Of a stretch of DNA of 64,000 nt, positions 33,832 through 42,428 are shown one piece after another (the stretch's first letter is position 1; each line of letters starts with the position of its first letter). The DNA lies in the NCBI GenBank assembly GCA_016933025.1, contig JAFGBT010000023.1, positions 85,151-149,150 of the forward strand, written 5' to 3'. This DNA comes from Spirochaetota bacterium (GTDB lineage: Bacteria > Spirochaetota > UBA4802 > UBA5550). Under the pieces are notes generated by a model. The model did no database searches and was not told where the DNA came from. It saw nothing but the letters and a program-made list of their open reading frames with translations. The position numbers and the translations under genes were made by a program.

Positions 33832-34398
33832 ATGGCTTTGACAAGAAAAAAATACGTGCTCGATAAAAAATTTCAGCTTAAAATATCTCTGCGGGCCGTG
33901 CTTCTGCCACTTATCACCACCCTCGTCCTTTTCGGGGTATTGCTGTATTTTGCCGGCAGCACCAACAGGCTGATCGACGATAATAACAGGGACATCGACG
34001 CGATCATCGGCACCCAGGACGACATGGTGGACATGTTCCTGTCGACCCCGGCATTGCAGGCATCGGAAAACCCGCTGGTCCAGACCGGGGTCGCGACATT
34101 CAAGAAAAACATCGGCATGCTGAAAAACATCACTCAGAACAGCAGACTTATCCAGAAAAACAGCTCGATCGTGTTTTATATACTGATAGGAATGACGGTG
34201 GTGCAGACCGCCATCATATTTCTACAGTTCATCTTCTTCTCTCACAAGATTTCCGGCCCCATCCACGTAATGACCAACTACCTGAAAGAATGCCGTGACG
34301 GCAAGAGCCCGGACTTCAGGCCCCTGAGAAAAAACGACGAGCTCAGGGACTTTTACCAGGACTTCTGCGAAACGCTGAGCCGGCTGTCAAAAAAGTGA
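33832..34398 (+). CDS. two-helix membrane protein with HAMP-like C-terminus
   Basis: A 188-residue protein. A basic N-terminus leads to helix 1 (LLPLITTLVLFGVLLYFAG), a periplasmic loop of about 75 residues, then helix 2 (FYILIGMTVVQTAIIFLQFI) and SHKISGPIHVMTNYLKECRDG, which resembles the start of a HAMP domain (KISGPIxxL...G). No output domain follows; the protein ends after LRDFYQDFCETLSRLSKK. Similar short HAMP-like proteins accompany sensory systems. It may serve the divergent SpoIIE phosphatase. It lies 18 nt before the hydrolase gene. Confidence 0.7.
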   Translation: MALTRKKYVLDKKFQLKISLRAVLLPLITTLVLFGVLLYFAGSTNRLIDDNNRDIDAIIGTQDDMVDMFLSTPALQASENPLVQTGVATFKKNIGMLKNITQNSRLIQKNSSIVFYILIGMTVVQTAIIFLQFIFFSHKISGPIHVMTNYLKECRDGKSPDFRPLRKNDELRDFYQDFCETLSRLSKK

Positions 34399-34416
34399 TC
34401 CCCGGCGGAGATCCTA

Positions 34417-35064
34417 ATGGCGGGCCATGCCACATCAGCGTTGATTGTCGTCGACATGCAGAACTACTATATCAAGAGAGATTCCCAGTATTACCGATAT
34501 TTCAACGCACTCCAGCCGGGATGCCTCGACTACATCATCAACCGATGTGAAACGGCGGTCATCCCCAACATACAGCGGCTGCAGCGCCATTTCAGGAGCA
34601 GATCGCTGCCCATCCTGTATCTCCGTCTCTGCGGCAGGGCCGACGACAGAAGCGACCTCCACCGGTTTTTCTGGGAAACCAACCGGAACGCCGAGCGGGC
34701 CGGCTTTGACGGGGTCTATCCCCTGGAACAGGACCCCCCGGCCGACATCATCGAGGAGATCAAACCGCTCCCATCCGAGGCCGTAATCAATAAAACGACA
34801 TTCAGCCCCTTCACAGGCACTGATTTCGAGCGGGTACTCAGGGACCTGTGCGTCGCCTCACTGGTCTTCACCGGGCTCTCCACAAGCCAGTGCGTCGAGA
34901 CGACGGCCAGGGACGCGTCAGACCGGGGATTCCATGTGATTCACATTGAAGACGCGCAGGCGGATTACGACGAACTGCATCATACCTCTTCGCTCTTTTG
35001 CTCGCAGGCCGTGTGCGGGGGATATATAATGACCACGGAAGAATATATAGAGATGAATGAATAG
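34417..35064 (+). CDS. isochorismatase-family cysteine hydrolase
   Basis: A 215-residue protein of the isochorismatase/nicotinamidase fold. The catalytic triad is visible: Asp in LIVVDMQNYY, Lys in INKTTFSPF and Cys in GLSTSQCVETTARDASDRG. Family members hydrolyse amides such as nicotinamide, N-carbamoylsarcosine or biuret, or the vinyl ether isochorismate; the substrate here cannot be read. GGCGGAGA precedes the ATG. It follows the HAMP-like gene and may share its promoter. A long perfect hairpin lies after the stop. Confidence 0.87.
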   Translation: MAGHATSALIVVDMQNYYIKRDSQYYRYFNALQPGCLDYIINRCETAVIPNIQRLQRHFRSRSLPILYLRLCGRADDRSDLHRFFWETNRNAERAGFDGVYPLEQDPPADIIEEIKPLPSEAVINKTTFSPFTGTDFERVLRDLCVASLVFTGLSTSQCVETTARDASDRGFHVIHIEDAQADYDELHHTSSLFCSQAVCGGYIMTTEEYIEMNE

Positions 35065-35070
35065 CAGGCA

Positions 35071-35116
35071 CGGTAATATGAAGGCGCGGTTTCAAAACCG
35101 CGCCTTCATATTACCG
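35071..35116. terminator. 46-nt hairpin between convergent genes
   Basis: Perfect 22-bp arms (CGGTAATATGAAGGCGCGG to TTT) around a CA loop, between the hydrolase stop (35064) and the anti-sigma stop (35127). Suited as a bidirectional terminator, without T-tract. Confidence 0.75.
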
Positions 35117-35126
35117 CACGTTCACA

Positions 35127-35789
35127 TCACCGGAACACTCTGAACCGGACATACTGCCTTGACGCTCCGGTGCCGGTGAGCGGCGCCCAGTCCCTGACGG
35201 GCTGGCCAGTATCATGCCCCACCTCTTCTATGGCGTCGCCCCAGTGCACATTCTCATCGGGCATCGACTCGTCCACCATCATGTAAGCGACCCTCCTGAA
35301 CCCCATGCTCTTCTTCAAGTCATTGAATGAAGAGACCGGCACCGTGCCCTCGACATACTCGCCGGTCACCTGGGAAATCGTGGCGTTGTGCTTCCTTATT
35401 ATATCGATTACCCGCTCGGAATCGCTGTATGAAAGACGGGAGCCGGCAACTGTCGCCCGATCGCGGACGAACACCGTCCCTGTGCTGAAAAGACCGACCC
35501 CGACAATGACCAGAACCGAGGCGGCCATTGCCGGCAGGGACCTGAGGACCAGCCTCCTCGTCCTGGCAGACCGGATTTTCGACATCGTGCGGTCATTTAG
35601 GCCGTCAAGCGGCAGAGAAAGACCCGCGTATTCGCGGCAGAGTTTCAGGGTATCGCCGAGCCTCCGGTACTCAAGGGCGCAGGCTTCGCACGACTGTAAA
35701 TGCCTGCGGACCGCCTCCCGCTCGTCCGCCGGGAGGACATCATCGTACAGGTCGGACAGTGTTTGAAACTGAATATGACGGTCGCTCAT
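35127..35789 (-). CDS. zinc-finger anti-sigma factor, membrane-anchored
   Basis: A 220-residue protein. The N-terminal ZAS/zf-HC2 motif is clear: LSDLYDDVLPADEREAVRRH and HLQSCEACALEYRRL (H-x3-C-x2-C). A single membrane helix follows (SLPAMAASVLVIVGVGLFS, residues ~84-102), then a periplasmic domain of about 115 residues. It would hold the ECF sigma factor inactive until an envelope signal releases it. It starts inside the sigma gene's stop (4-nt overlap), so both are made in equal amount. The periplasmic part has no recognised family. Confidence 0.88.
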   Translation of the reverse strand: MSDRHIQFQTLSDLYDDVLPADEREAVRRHLQSCEACALEYRRLGDTLKLCREYAGLSLPLDGLNDRTMSKIRSARTRRLVLRSLPAMAASVLVIVGVGLFSTGTVFVRDRATVAGSRLSYSDSERVIDIIRKHNATISQVTGEYVEGTVPVSSFNDLKKSMGFRRVAYMMVDESMPDENVHWGDAIEEVGHDTGQPVRDWAPLTGTGASRQYVRFRVFR

Positions 35790-36364
35790 ATCAATCCCCT
35801 CGCCAGTAGTCTGTTCTTTAAAAACTCTCTGCCCCTGTGTATCCTGACCTTGACATTGGACAGCGATATACCGAGTATCCCTGCAATTTCGTTATATGAA
35901 AGCCCCTGTATGTCCCTCAGGAGCAGTATTTCGCGGTAGTCATCGGGGAGCTTGCTGATTTCGTCCCTCACGATGCGCAGGGACTCTTTCATTATTACTT
36001 CCTCTTCCGGATTCTCCCGTTCGTCCGGAAGCTGCAGGTCATATTCCTCGTCGCCCCTCGAGCTGTTCATGGAAACCAGGTTGTACCTGCTGTTCTTCTT
36101 GCGGTAGTTCTTACAGTAATTCACCATGATACTGTAAAACCATGTCGAAAACTTGGATTCCCGCCTGAAAGAACGGAGGGCCTCCATGGTCATTATGAAA
36201 ACCTCCTGGGTGATATCCATGGCCTCATCGTAATCCTTGATCTGTCCATATATGTAGTTAAATGCCTTGTCCTTGTACTTATCAATGATCTGCGTAAAGG
36301 CCTCTACATCGCCCCCGAGGACTCTATCAATGACCTGAATGTCTTCGCTATCTGAATTTGACAT
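35786..36364 (-). CDS. ECF-family RNA polymerase sigma factor
   Basis: A 192-residue RpoE-like sigma factor. Region 2: FNYIYGQIKDYDEAMDITQEVF and FRRESKFSTWFYSIMVNYCKN. Region 4: LPDDYREILLLRDIQGLSYN followed by EIAGILGISLSNVKVRIHRG, the helix-turn-helix reading the -35 element. An acidic linker (DEEYDLQLPDERENPEEE) separates them. No ribosome-binding site precedes the ATG at 36364, hinting at a leaderless or weakly translated start. It is coupled to the anti-sigma gene by an ATGA overlap. The controlled genes are unknown. Confidence 0.93.
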   Translation of the reverse strand: MSNSDSEDIQVIDRVLGGDVEAFTQIIDKYKDKAFNYIYGQIKDYDEAMDITQEVFIMTMEALRSFRRESKFSTWFYSIMVNYCKNYRKKNSRYNLVSMNSSRGDEEYDLQLPDERENPEEEVIMKESLRIVRDEISKLPDDYREILLLRDIQGLSYNEIAGILGISLSNVKVRIHRGREFLKNRLLARGLI

Positions 36365-36428
36365 GTGCGGTTTATACGTGTTACGAATTAATAAAATTAA
36401 TTAAAAAATTTATCGTGAAATGTAAATG

Positions 36429-37643
36429 TTATCCCCTGATTTTAACAAACTTCCGCTTGCCCACCTTGAGTATTCCCTCGGCCGGGAGGGCAAGCTCGAA
36501 ATCCTCGGCTGTGATCTTCTCGCCATTGAATGTGACGCCCCCGCCCTTTATCAGTCGCCGGGCCTCACCATTGGTCGCCGCGGTGCCGGCACAAACCATG
36601 AGCTTGACAACCCATATCGTTTTGCCGGTTTTTTCGCTATCGGGAATGATATATTCAGGCACCTCGTCCGGAAGTTCCTTGTTCGCGAAAACACGGTCGA
36701 ATTCCGCCGCGGCCTGTTCCGCCGCCGCCCTGTCATGGAACTGGGCACAGATGTCCTTCGCGAGAATCACCTTTACGTCCCGGGGATGAATTGTTCCGTC
36801 GGCGATGCCGTCGCGGAATTTCTTTATCTGATCGCGCGACACGTCGGTGGCCATCTCGAAGTAAAGGAACATGAGCTCGTCCGATATCGACATCACCTTG
36901 CCGAATATCTCGCGGGGAAGCTCATTGATGCCGATATAGTTCCCGAGCGACTTGCTCATCTTCTGGATGCCGTCAAGGCCGACCAGGAGGGGAACCGTTA
37001 CGATCACCTGCGGTTCCTGGCCGTATTCCCGTTGAAGATCTCGCCCCACCAGGAGGTTGAATTTCTGGTCGGTCCCGCCAAGCTCGACATCGGCCTTCAA
37101 CACCACCGAGTCGTAACCCTGGACCAGGGGATACATGAATTCGAGTATGGTGATGGGCACGCCGTCCCTGTAGCGGTTCGCGAAATCGTCCCGCTCGAGC
37201 ATCCGGGCCACGTTGTACTTCGCGGTGAGGCCCAGCACGTCGGTAAAGCTCATCGGGCTGCACCAGTCCGAGTTGAAAACGATCTTCGTCTTTTCCCGGT
37301 CGAGAATCTTGAAGACCTGGCGCTTGTAGGTCTCGGCGTTCTCGAGCACCTGCTCGCGGGTGAGCGGCTTTCGGGTCACGGACCTCCCGGAGGGGTCTCC
37401 TATCATGCCGGTGAAATCCCCGATGAGGAAAACCACCGTATGGCCCATATCCTGGAAGTGCTTCATCTTGCGTAGCAGCACCACATGGCCCAGGTGGATG
37501 TCAGGGGCCGTTGGGTCAAAGCCCGCCTTGACAACAAGCGGCCTGTTCTCCCGCTCGGAGCGCTCCAGCTTTTTTTTAAACTCGTCAAGAGGGAGGATCT
37601 CCTCCGTACCCCTCATCAGCAGTTCAATATCGTTACGTATCAT
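36429..37643 (-). CDS. tyrS: tyrosyl-tRNA synthetase
   Basis: A 404-residue class I synthetase that charges tRNA-Tyr. HLGHVVLL (the HIGH motif, residues 50-53) and KMSKS (near residue 235) are intact. [10 protein letters not shown] and [22 protein letters not shown] are family blocks, and the C-terminal S4 RNA-binding domain is present ([20 protein letters not shown]). Length and motif order suit the shorter TyrZ-like branch. It follows a 101-residue gene by 12 nt on the same strand; no T-box leader is seen. Confidence 0.96.
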   Translation of the reverse strand: MIRNDIELLMRGTEEILPLDEFKKKLERSERENRPLVVKAGFDPTAPDIHLGHVVLLRKMKHFQDMGHTVVFLIGDFTGMIGDPSGRSVTRKPLTREQVLENAETYKRQVFKILDREKTKIVFNSDWCSPMSFTDVLGLTAKYNVARMLERDDFANRYRDGVPITILEFMYPLVQGYDSVVLKADVELGGTDQKFNLLVGRDLQREYGQEPQVIVTVPLLVGLDGIQKMSKSLGNYIGINELPREIFGKVMSISDELMFLYFEMATDVSRDQIKKFRDGIADGTIHPRDVKVILAKDICAQFHDRAAAEQAAAEFDRVFANKELPDEVPEYIIPDSEKTGKTIWVVKLMVCAGTAATNGEARRLIKGGGVTFNGEKITAEDFELALPAEGILKVGKRKFVKIRG

Positions 37644-37655
37644 GGTCGTTATCGG

Positions 37656-37961
37656 TTAATGTTTCTCGTTTTCCTTCTCTCCGGCTTCGTCCAGTTCGGA
37701 CAGCTCTTCATCGGCGATATCTTCTCCATCGTATTCGGGCCCCAGCTCATGCACAAAATGAAATCGCGCGATTATGGATATCAGCTCGCTTCTCGATTCG
37801 CTCGCCTCCTGCGAGCTGTTGAATCCAATCACCAGCGGCTCGTTCATCCCGGCGAGGTAGACCTCGAAGCCGAACTTGCCGTTGTCCTCAACAACGCTCC
37901 CGACCGCGGCAACGCGGGGGATGACGATGGCTATTCCGCCGTAATCGACTATTGGCAGCAT
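37656..37961 (-). CDS. hypothetical protein upstream of tyrS
   Basis: A 101-residue protein I cannot name. The start MLPIVDYGGIAIVI at 37961 has GGAG 6 nt upstream; a longer start at 37973 lacks this. The first 65 residues have alternating hydrophobic strands (VIPRVAAVGSVVEDNGKFGF, EVYLAGMNEPLVIGF) and resemble a small beta fold, followed by an acidic tail (DEELSELDEAGEKENEKH). Its place 12 nt before tyrS indicates one transcript. Confidence 0.7.
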   Translation of the reverse strand: MLPIVDYGGIAIVIPRVAAVGSVVEDNGKFGFEVYLAGMNEPLVIGFNSSQEASESRSELISIIARFHFVHELGPEYDGEDIADEELSELDEAGEKENEKH

Positions 37962-38060
37962 ATTATACTCCATGCGCAGGTTTGCACGGACAGGGTTACG
38001 GGATGACCGCCGTACGTCAAGATTAAAATGACAGATGGCCGGGGAGATCCCGCGCTCGGA

Positions 38061-38909
38061 TCACCACCATCTTCTGGTGAGATACTCAATGCTGAAGATA
38101 TCCTTGTTTATTTCCGCGTCTTCTTCAAAGAGATAATTGGTGAAAATTATCTTTGAATAGGTCCCTGTTTTAAGGTTGATCATTTTCACACCCGCAGTGT
38201 AATAGACCTTCTTGCCCTGGCTGTTGTTTTTAACGATAAATGAAAGTATCTCATGCTGCTTTTGCTTGGTCATTTTTACATCATAATAATCTGTTTTCAT
38301 CACAAGCAACGACGTCTTCTCGATGTACATGATCTTCTTGCCGTACCCCATGTCATTCTTGATCCCTTCGGTTTTTGGGGTGCACTCCACCACGTAACAT
38401 TCAAGTTCCTTGCCCTTAAAAGGAACCGCGGTCTCTCTGAGCGCCCTGAAGTTGAAATCCTGGAACTCGGGCTTTGCGACTTCCACGTTTGAGAAATCGC
38501 TCCCGAAGAAACTGAGCTTCTTGTCAGCGCCGACGATCTTCTTTATCTTCCTGATCGATTTCATGTAGAAAAACTTTTCATCAGGCTTATTTGAATAGTT
38601 GAGCATCAGCACGGAACTCCCCTGGTCCTCCGCCGGCTCAGTAAAATAGGCGATAAACTTTTCCACCTGCTCGCTCGTCCCCATATTCTCGGCCCGGGAC
38701 GCCATGAGGAGTCGTTTTTTAAATCGCAGATTCCCGTCTTTGCCATATATGGTCAGGTTCATGGTGGCCCGCACCGCGCTGAATGTCGGCGCATCATCAT
38801 ACATCTTCATAATGCGGGTCCCCTTCTGGACATCGGTTTCAGAATATCCCGGAACGCCGAAAAATAGTAGAAAGCATGAAGCAAATAATAGTGTGAAACG
38901 CTCGAACAT
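38061..38909 (-). CDS. LolA-like outer-membrane lipoprotein-sorting family protein
   Basis: A 282-residue exported protein (signal MFERFTLLFASCFLLFFGVP, cleavage near GYS). The mature part matches the large LolA-like family often annotated as outer membrane lipoprotein-sorting protein: RATMNLTIYGKDGNLRFKKR, KFIAYFTEPAEDQGSSVLML, YMKSIRKIKKI and a C-terminal INKDIFSIEYLTRRWW. These proteins are believed to carry lipids or lipoproteins, often with an RND-type partner, which is not seen here. AGGAG lies 9 nt before the ATG. A near-consensus promoter lies at 38945-38972. Monocistronic. Confidence 0.85.
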   Translation of the reverse strand: MFERFTLLFASCFLLFFGVPGYSETDVQKGTRIMKMYDDAPTFSAVRATMNLTIYGKDGNLRFKKRLLMASRAENMGTSEQVEKFIAYFTEPAEDQGSSVLMLNYSNKPDEKFFYMKSIRKIKKIVGADKKLSFFGSDFSNVEVAKPEFQDFNFRALRETAVPFKGKELECYVVECTPKTEGIKNDMGYGKKIMYIEKTSLLVMKTDYYDVKMTKQKQHEILSFIVKNNSQGKKVYYTAGVKMINLKTGTYSKIIFTNYLFEEDAEINKDIFSIEYLTRRWW

Positions 38910-38944
38910 AACATGTCTCCTGGGTCAATTTTTTATCCGGTGTG

Positions 38945-38972
38945 ATTATACCGATCCCGTGGATAATGTCAA
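38945..38972 (-). promoter_or_regulatory. consensus sigma-70 promoter for the LolA-like gene
   Basis: On the minus strand, TTGACA (38972-38967), 16-nt spacer, TATAAT (38950-38945): both hexamers perfect. The start codon is 36 nt further at 38909. Confidence 0.8.
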
Positions 38973-39127
38973 AATTAATTCGGCACCCGGCCATATTTTC
39001 ATGCAAATATGGCTGCCTGCAGATACAGTGACATCCGGCACCTATCCCAGGGATATCCCTGCGCTGCCCGGCGGTTTAAGCAAGCGGAGAGAAAAAGGGT
39101 CCTGCGCAATTCCAACTCAGATAAAAA
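38973..39127. other. divergent control region with two palindromes
   Basis: Between the two divergent promoters lie GCCATATTT-N6-AAATATGGC (38990-39013) and the 14-nt palindrome CAGGGATATCCCTG (39048-39061). Either could be an operator; no gene is visible. Confidence 0.4.
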
Positions 39128-39157
39128 TTGACTTTACATTATACGGCGCAATATAGT
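39128..39157 (+). promoter_or_regulatory. sigma-70 promoter for the chemotaxis receptor gene
   Basis: TTGACT at 39128-39133, 18-nt spacer, TATAGT at 39152-39157. The ATG follows at 39223. Confidence 0.65.
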
Positions 39158-39222
39158 ATATACATCATACTTATTCGTGCTTCTTATCGAATAGCAACTA
39201 TTCCGCGATCAGAGGATATCAC

Positions 39223-40959
39223 ATGCGCCCCGACACTTTCCGGAACCTTATTGACAGAATCAAGCCCCTGACCAACATGCTCGCCTTCAAGCTTCTGATG
39301 GTCTTTTTTATATCTGCCGGAACGGGCACCCTTATTTTCTTTATCGCAAACTACTTCATTGTAAAAAATAATATCAAAAAAATCGTGATCGACGACCTCC
39401 AGACCACGGCCAATATCATATATGACGCCATCGACCTTCACTTCAGCGATGACGCGTACCGGGAGGAGTTCAAGCAGTACCTTGACGAAGGATCGGTGGA
39501 GATCGATTTCGACTCGCGCTTCAACGAGCTGAAGTACCGGATCAAGAGGATCAAGCTTGGCCAGCGCGGCTACGTCTATGTCGTCAACACAAAGGGCGAT
39601 GTGTTCATGCACCCGGAGCTCGAGGGCGATAATTTAAGCAAGCTTGACTTCATCAAGGAAATGATTCAGAAGAAAAAGGGGGTCATGGAATACTCATGGG
39701 AGGGCAATAAGCAGATCGCGGCCTTTCGGTACTACGCGCCCTTCGAGTGGATCATAATTGCGGGAAACTATTACAGCGACTTCATGGACCGGCCCATGAA
39801 TAAGGTAATCCTCTGGTCGCTGGTCATCATCGTCATTGAAACGGCTATAATGATTGTCGTTTTATTCCTGCTTATCCGCAACATTATTATTATCCCCATC
39901 AACAGCGCCAAACAGATCGCCAACAGCATCAGCTCGGGCGACCTGACCGTGCGTGTCGAAAAGTCGGGGAATGACGAAATCAGCGTTATGATGGCCGCAA
40001 TGGCCGAAATTCTCTCCACGCAAAAGGGGGTCATCTCGGACATGGCCGGCCATATAACAAAGCTCACCGCCTCGTCCGAGGAGATGGCGGTCATCAGCAA
40101 CAAGATGTCGAAAATGTCGCAGGACCATGCCGCGGCCATGGAGGAGGCGTCGGCCGCTCTCGAGGAGACCCTGGCCTCAATGGAGCAGATTACCGGGAAA
40201 ACGGATATGCAGTACCAGAACGTGGACCAGAACGCGGCCCGCATGGCGAAGATGGCGGCCGAAGCGGAACATTCCTACAACGAGGCCGTGAAGGTGAACA
40301 ACCTTATAACCGACACCTCGGCAAACGCGATGCTCGGCGAGCAGGACCTCGACAAGATGGTCGACGAAATGCAGAACATCAAGGAAAGCACCTCCAAGAT
40401 CGAGGAAATCATCAAGATCATCTCCGATATTTCGGAGCAGGTCAACCTCCTCGCCCTGAATGCGGCCATCGAGGCGGCCCGGGCCGGGGAGCACGGAAGG
40501 GGGTTCGCGGTCGTCGCCGACGAGATCTCGAAGCTCGCGGACGAGACGGCCCAGAGCGCAAAGACCATCACCCAGCTGGTGAACGAAGGGAACGAACAGG
40601 TCGACAGCGGGACAGAAATCGTCAACCGTACGGCCAAAACCTTCCAGAGCATCATTCAATCCATCGAGGCCGCGAGCGTTATAGTTTCGAAATTCGCGGG
40701 GACCCTGAAGCTCCTGGCTGAAACGGCCTCTGAGGCGCAGACAAAGACGAACGACATTAAAAGCATATCCAACGAAATTTCCCTCTCCACCAAGGAGCAG
40801 ATGTCTACGAACAAGGAGATGTCGGTAACGGTTGAAAAAGTGAATTCTGACTCACAGGAAGTGGTCGGATACGCGGACGCAATCCTGAAAACATCGCAGG
40901 AAATCGGTGAGCTTTCAGCCGAGATTAAAATTCAGCTGGATAAGTTCAAAATTGCATAA
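39223..40959 (+). CDS. methyl-accepting chemotaxis protein with Cache-type sensor
   Basis: A 578-residue receptor. Helix 1 (~20-45), a periplasmic domain with [20 protein letters not shown] and [16 protein letters not shown] (single Cache type), helix 2 ([20 protein letters not shown], ~195-218), HAMP ([19 protein letters not shown]), then a long signalling coiled coil. Its tip reads [20 protein letters not shown] then [20 protein letters not shown], the universal CheA/CheW contact region. No C-terminal CheR-binding pentapeptide is present. AGAGG precedes the ATG. The ligand is unknown; Cache domains of this kind commonly bind small organic acids. Confidence 0.95.
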   Translation: MRPDTFRNLIDRIKPLTNMLAFKLLMVFFISAGTGTLIFFIANYFIVKNNIKKIVIDDLQTTANIIYDAIDLHFSDDAYREEFKQYLDEGSVEIDFDSRFNELKYRIKRIKLGQRGYVYVVNTKGDVFMHPELEGDNLSKLDFIKEMIQKKKGVMEYSWEGNKQIAAFRYYAPFEWIIIAGNYYSDFMDRPMNKVILWSLVIIVIETAIMIVVLFLLIRNIIIIPINSAKQIANSISSGDLTVRVEKSGNDEISVMMAAMAEILSTQKGVISDMAGHITKLTASSEEMAVISNKMSKMSQDHAAAMEEASAALEETLASMEQITGKTDMQYQNVDQNAARMAKMAAEAEHSYNEAVKVNNLITDTSANAMLGEQDLDKMVDEMQNIKESTSKIEEIIKIISDISEQVNLLALNAAIEAARAGEHGRGFAVVADEISKLADETAQSAKTITQLVNEGNEQVDSGTEIVNRTAKTFQSIIQSIEAASVIVSKFAGTLKLLAETASEAQTKTNDIKSISNEISLSTKEQMSTNKEMSVTVEKVNSDSQEVVGYADAILKTSQEIGELSAEIKIQLDKFKIA

Positions 40960-40969
40960 GCAAGCCCCT

Positions 40970-41213
40970 GTTCTCTGGGGCAATGAAGGCATGCTCGAAA
41001 GTGCGGGATAGACTTAACCGACAGGAAAGTCACCCAGAGCGGAGTCGAGGGGAATGTCACCCCGAGCGGAGTCGAGGGGCGGCACTGCCTGTTATGTTTT
41101 TCACCCTGCGATGTCTCGACTACGCTCGACATGACAGCAGGAATATTACTCCAAGCCCCCCTACCGGTTCGGGATAAACTCCATCTAAGGATTCAGTCAT
41201 AATGAAATTGGCA
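40970..41213. other. non-coding gap with hairpin and repeat
   Basis: A GCCCC-N8-GGGGC hairpin after the receptor gene (about 40965-40985) is a terminator candidate. The rest is the dispersed repeat at 41029-41135 and a short A+T-rich end. No gene seen. Confidence 0.45.
41029..41135. repeat. dispersed interrupted palindrome, copy 4
   Basis: Left end GTCACCCAGAGCGGAGTCGA, then a near-direct repeat GTCACCCCGAGCGGAGTCGA, and a right end whose reverse complement is GTCATGTCGAGCGTAGTCGA. Same type as copy 2, with the left arm duplicated. Confidence 0.7.
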
Positions 41214-42320
41214 TCAATAGAATTCCTTGCCGCCGTGGCCGACCTCCTCGCCGTCCAGGGTGGAAAATTCTTTCAGAAGCTCCTTCTGACGCGGGTTCAG
41301 CTTTTTGGGGACCCTGATATTGATCTTCACAAGCTGGTCGCCCCTGCCGTATGATCCGAGATAGGGGATGCCGTTCCCCTTGAGCCTGAATATCTGGCCG
41401 TTCTCTGTGCCCGGCGGGATTTTCATCTTCGCCATACCGCCGTTTATGGTGGGCACCTCCACCTCGCCGCCCAAGCAGACCATCGGAAAGGAAAGATCGA
41501 GCACGGATATGATATCGTTGCCGTGGCGCTCGAAGAAGGGATGTTTCTTCACATGAATGGCAACATAGAGGTCTCCCCTTGTGCCGCCATTGGGGCCCTG
41601 CTCGCCTTCGCCCGATATTTTGAGCCGCGATCCGGACTCAACTCCGGCCGGTATCTTCACGGTTATGGTGCGCTTGTGAAGTTTGAGGCCGGACCCCCCG
41701 CATGAACTGCATGGCGTGGATATTATCTTGCCCTCGCCCTTGCACTTGTAGCAGGTCTGCGTGATTGAGAAGAAACCCTGGGTCTGCCTGATCTGTCCCG
41801 AACCGTTGCAGACGGGACATACCGCAGGCTTGGTCCCGGCCTTGGAACCGGTCCCGCCGCAGGCCTCGCAGGTCTCATTCCTCGGGATTTTAATCTGCAC
41901 TTCCTTGCCGGATGAGGCCTCCTCCAGGTCAATGGAAAGATCGTACTGGATGTCCGGGCCGCGGCGCCCCTTCCTCGATCGGGTCCTGGAGCCGAACGCC
42001 GACCCGAAAAACCCCTCGAAAATATCGCCAAAATCAAAATCGCCGAAAATGTCGGAGAAATCAGAATACGCCCCGCGGCCGAAACCGTCGAACCCGGATA
42101 CGCCCTCATGGCCGAACTTGTCGTAGGCCGCCCGCTTCTTGGGATCCCTCAGGATCTCGTACGCTTCTGTGGCCTCCTTGAATTTCTCCTCGGACTGCTT
42201 GTCGCCCTTGTTCCTGTCAGGGTGGTATTTAAGGGCCAGCTTTCTGTAGGCCTGCTTGATCTCCTGCTCGGAAGCACTCTTCGCAACTCCTAGAACTTCA
42301 TAATAATCACGCTTGGCCAC
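41214..42320 (-). CDS. dnaJ: chaperone DnaJ
   Basis: A 368-residue type I J-protein, co-chaperone that stimulates DnaK ATPase. J domain with [11 protein letters not shown] (HPD), Gly/Phe-rich region ([20 protein letters not shown]), four zinc motifs [24 protein letters not shown] and CSSCGGSG, and the substrate-binding C-terminus. All elements of full-length DnaJ are present. It is the last gene of the hrcA-grpE-dnaK-dnaJ operon, 108 nt after dnaK. Confidence 0.97.
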   Translation of the reverse strand: MAKRDYYEVLGVAKSASEQEIKQAYRKLALKYHPDRNKGDKQSEEKFKEATEAYEILRDPKKRAAYDKFGHEGVSGFDGFGRGAYSDFSDIFGDFDFGDIFEGFFGSAFGSRTRSRKGRRGPDIQYDLSIDLEEASSGKEVQIKIPRNETCEACGGTGSKAGTKPAVCPVCNGSGQIRQTQGFFSITQTCYKCKGEGKIISTPCSSCGGSGLKLHKRTITVKIPAGVESGSRLKISGEGEQGPNGGTRGDLYVAIHVKKHPFFERHGNDIISVLDLSFPMVCLGGEVEVPTINGGMAKMKIPPGTENGQIFRLKGNGIPYLGSYGRGDQLVKINIRVPKKLNPRQKELLKEFSTLDGEEVGHGGKEFY

Positions 42321-42428
42321 TTGGTTTTCCTTGGGATATAAATATTTAATTAAATATAAGCATTATCCGCTATAATGTCAATTTCACAGGCGCCATTCTG
42401 CCGCGGAAAGCGGGTCATCTCGACTCCG

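Noticed and set aside
36426..37475. Plus-strand 349-residue frame
   Set aside because: Antisense to tyrS; no motif of its own.
37962..38060. T-box leader for tyrS
   Set aside because: Too short, no AGGGTGGnACCGCG-like antiterminator, and an extra gene lies between.
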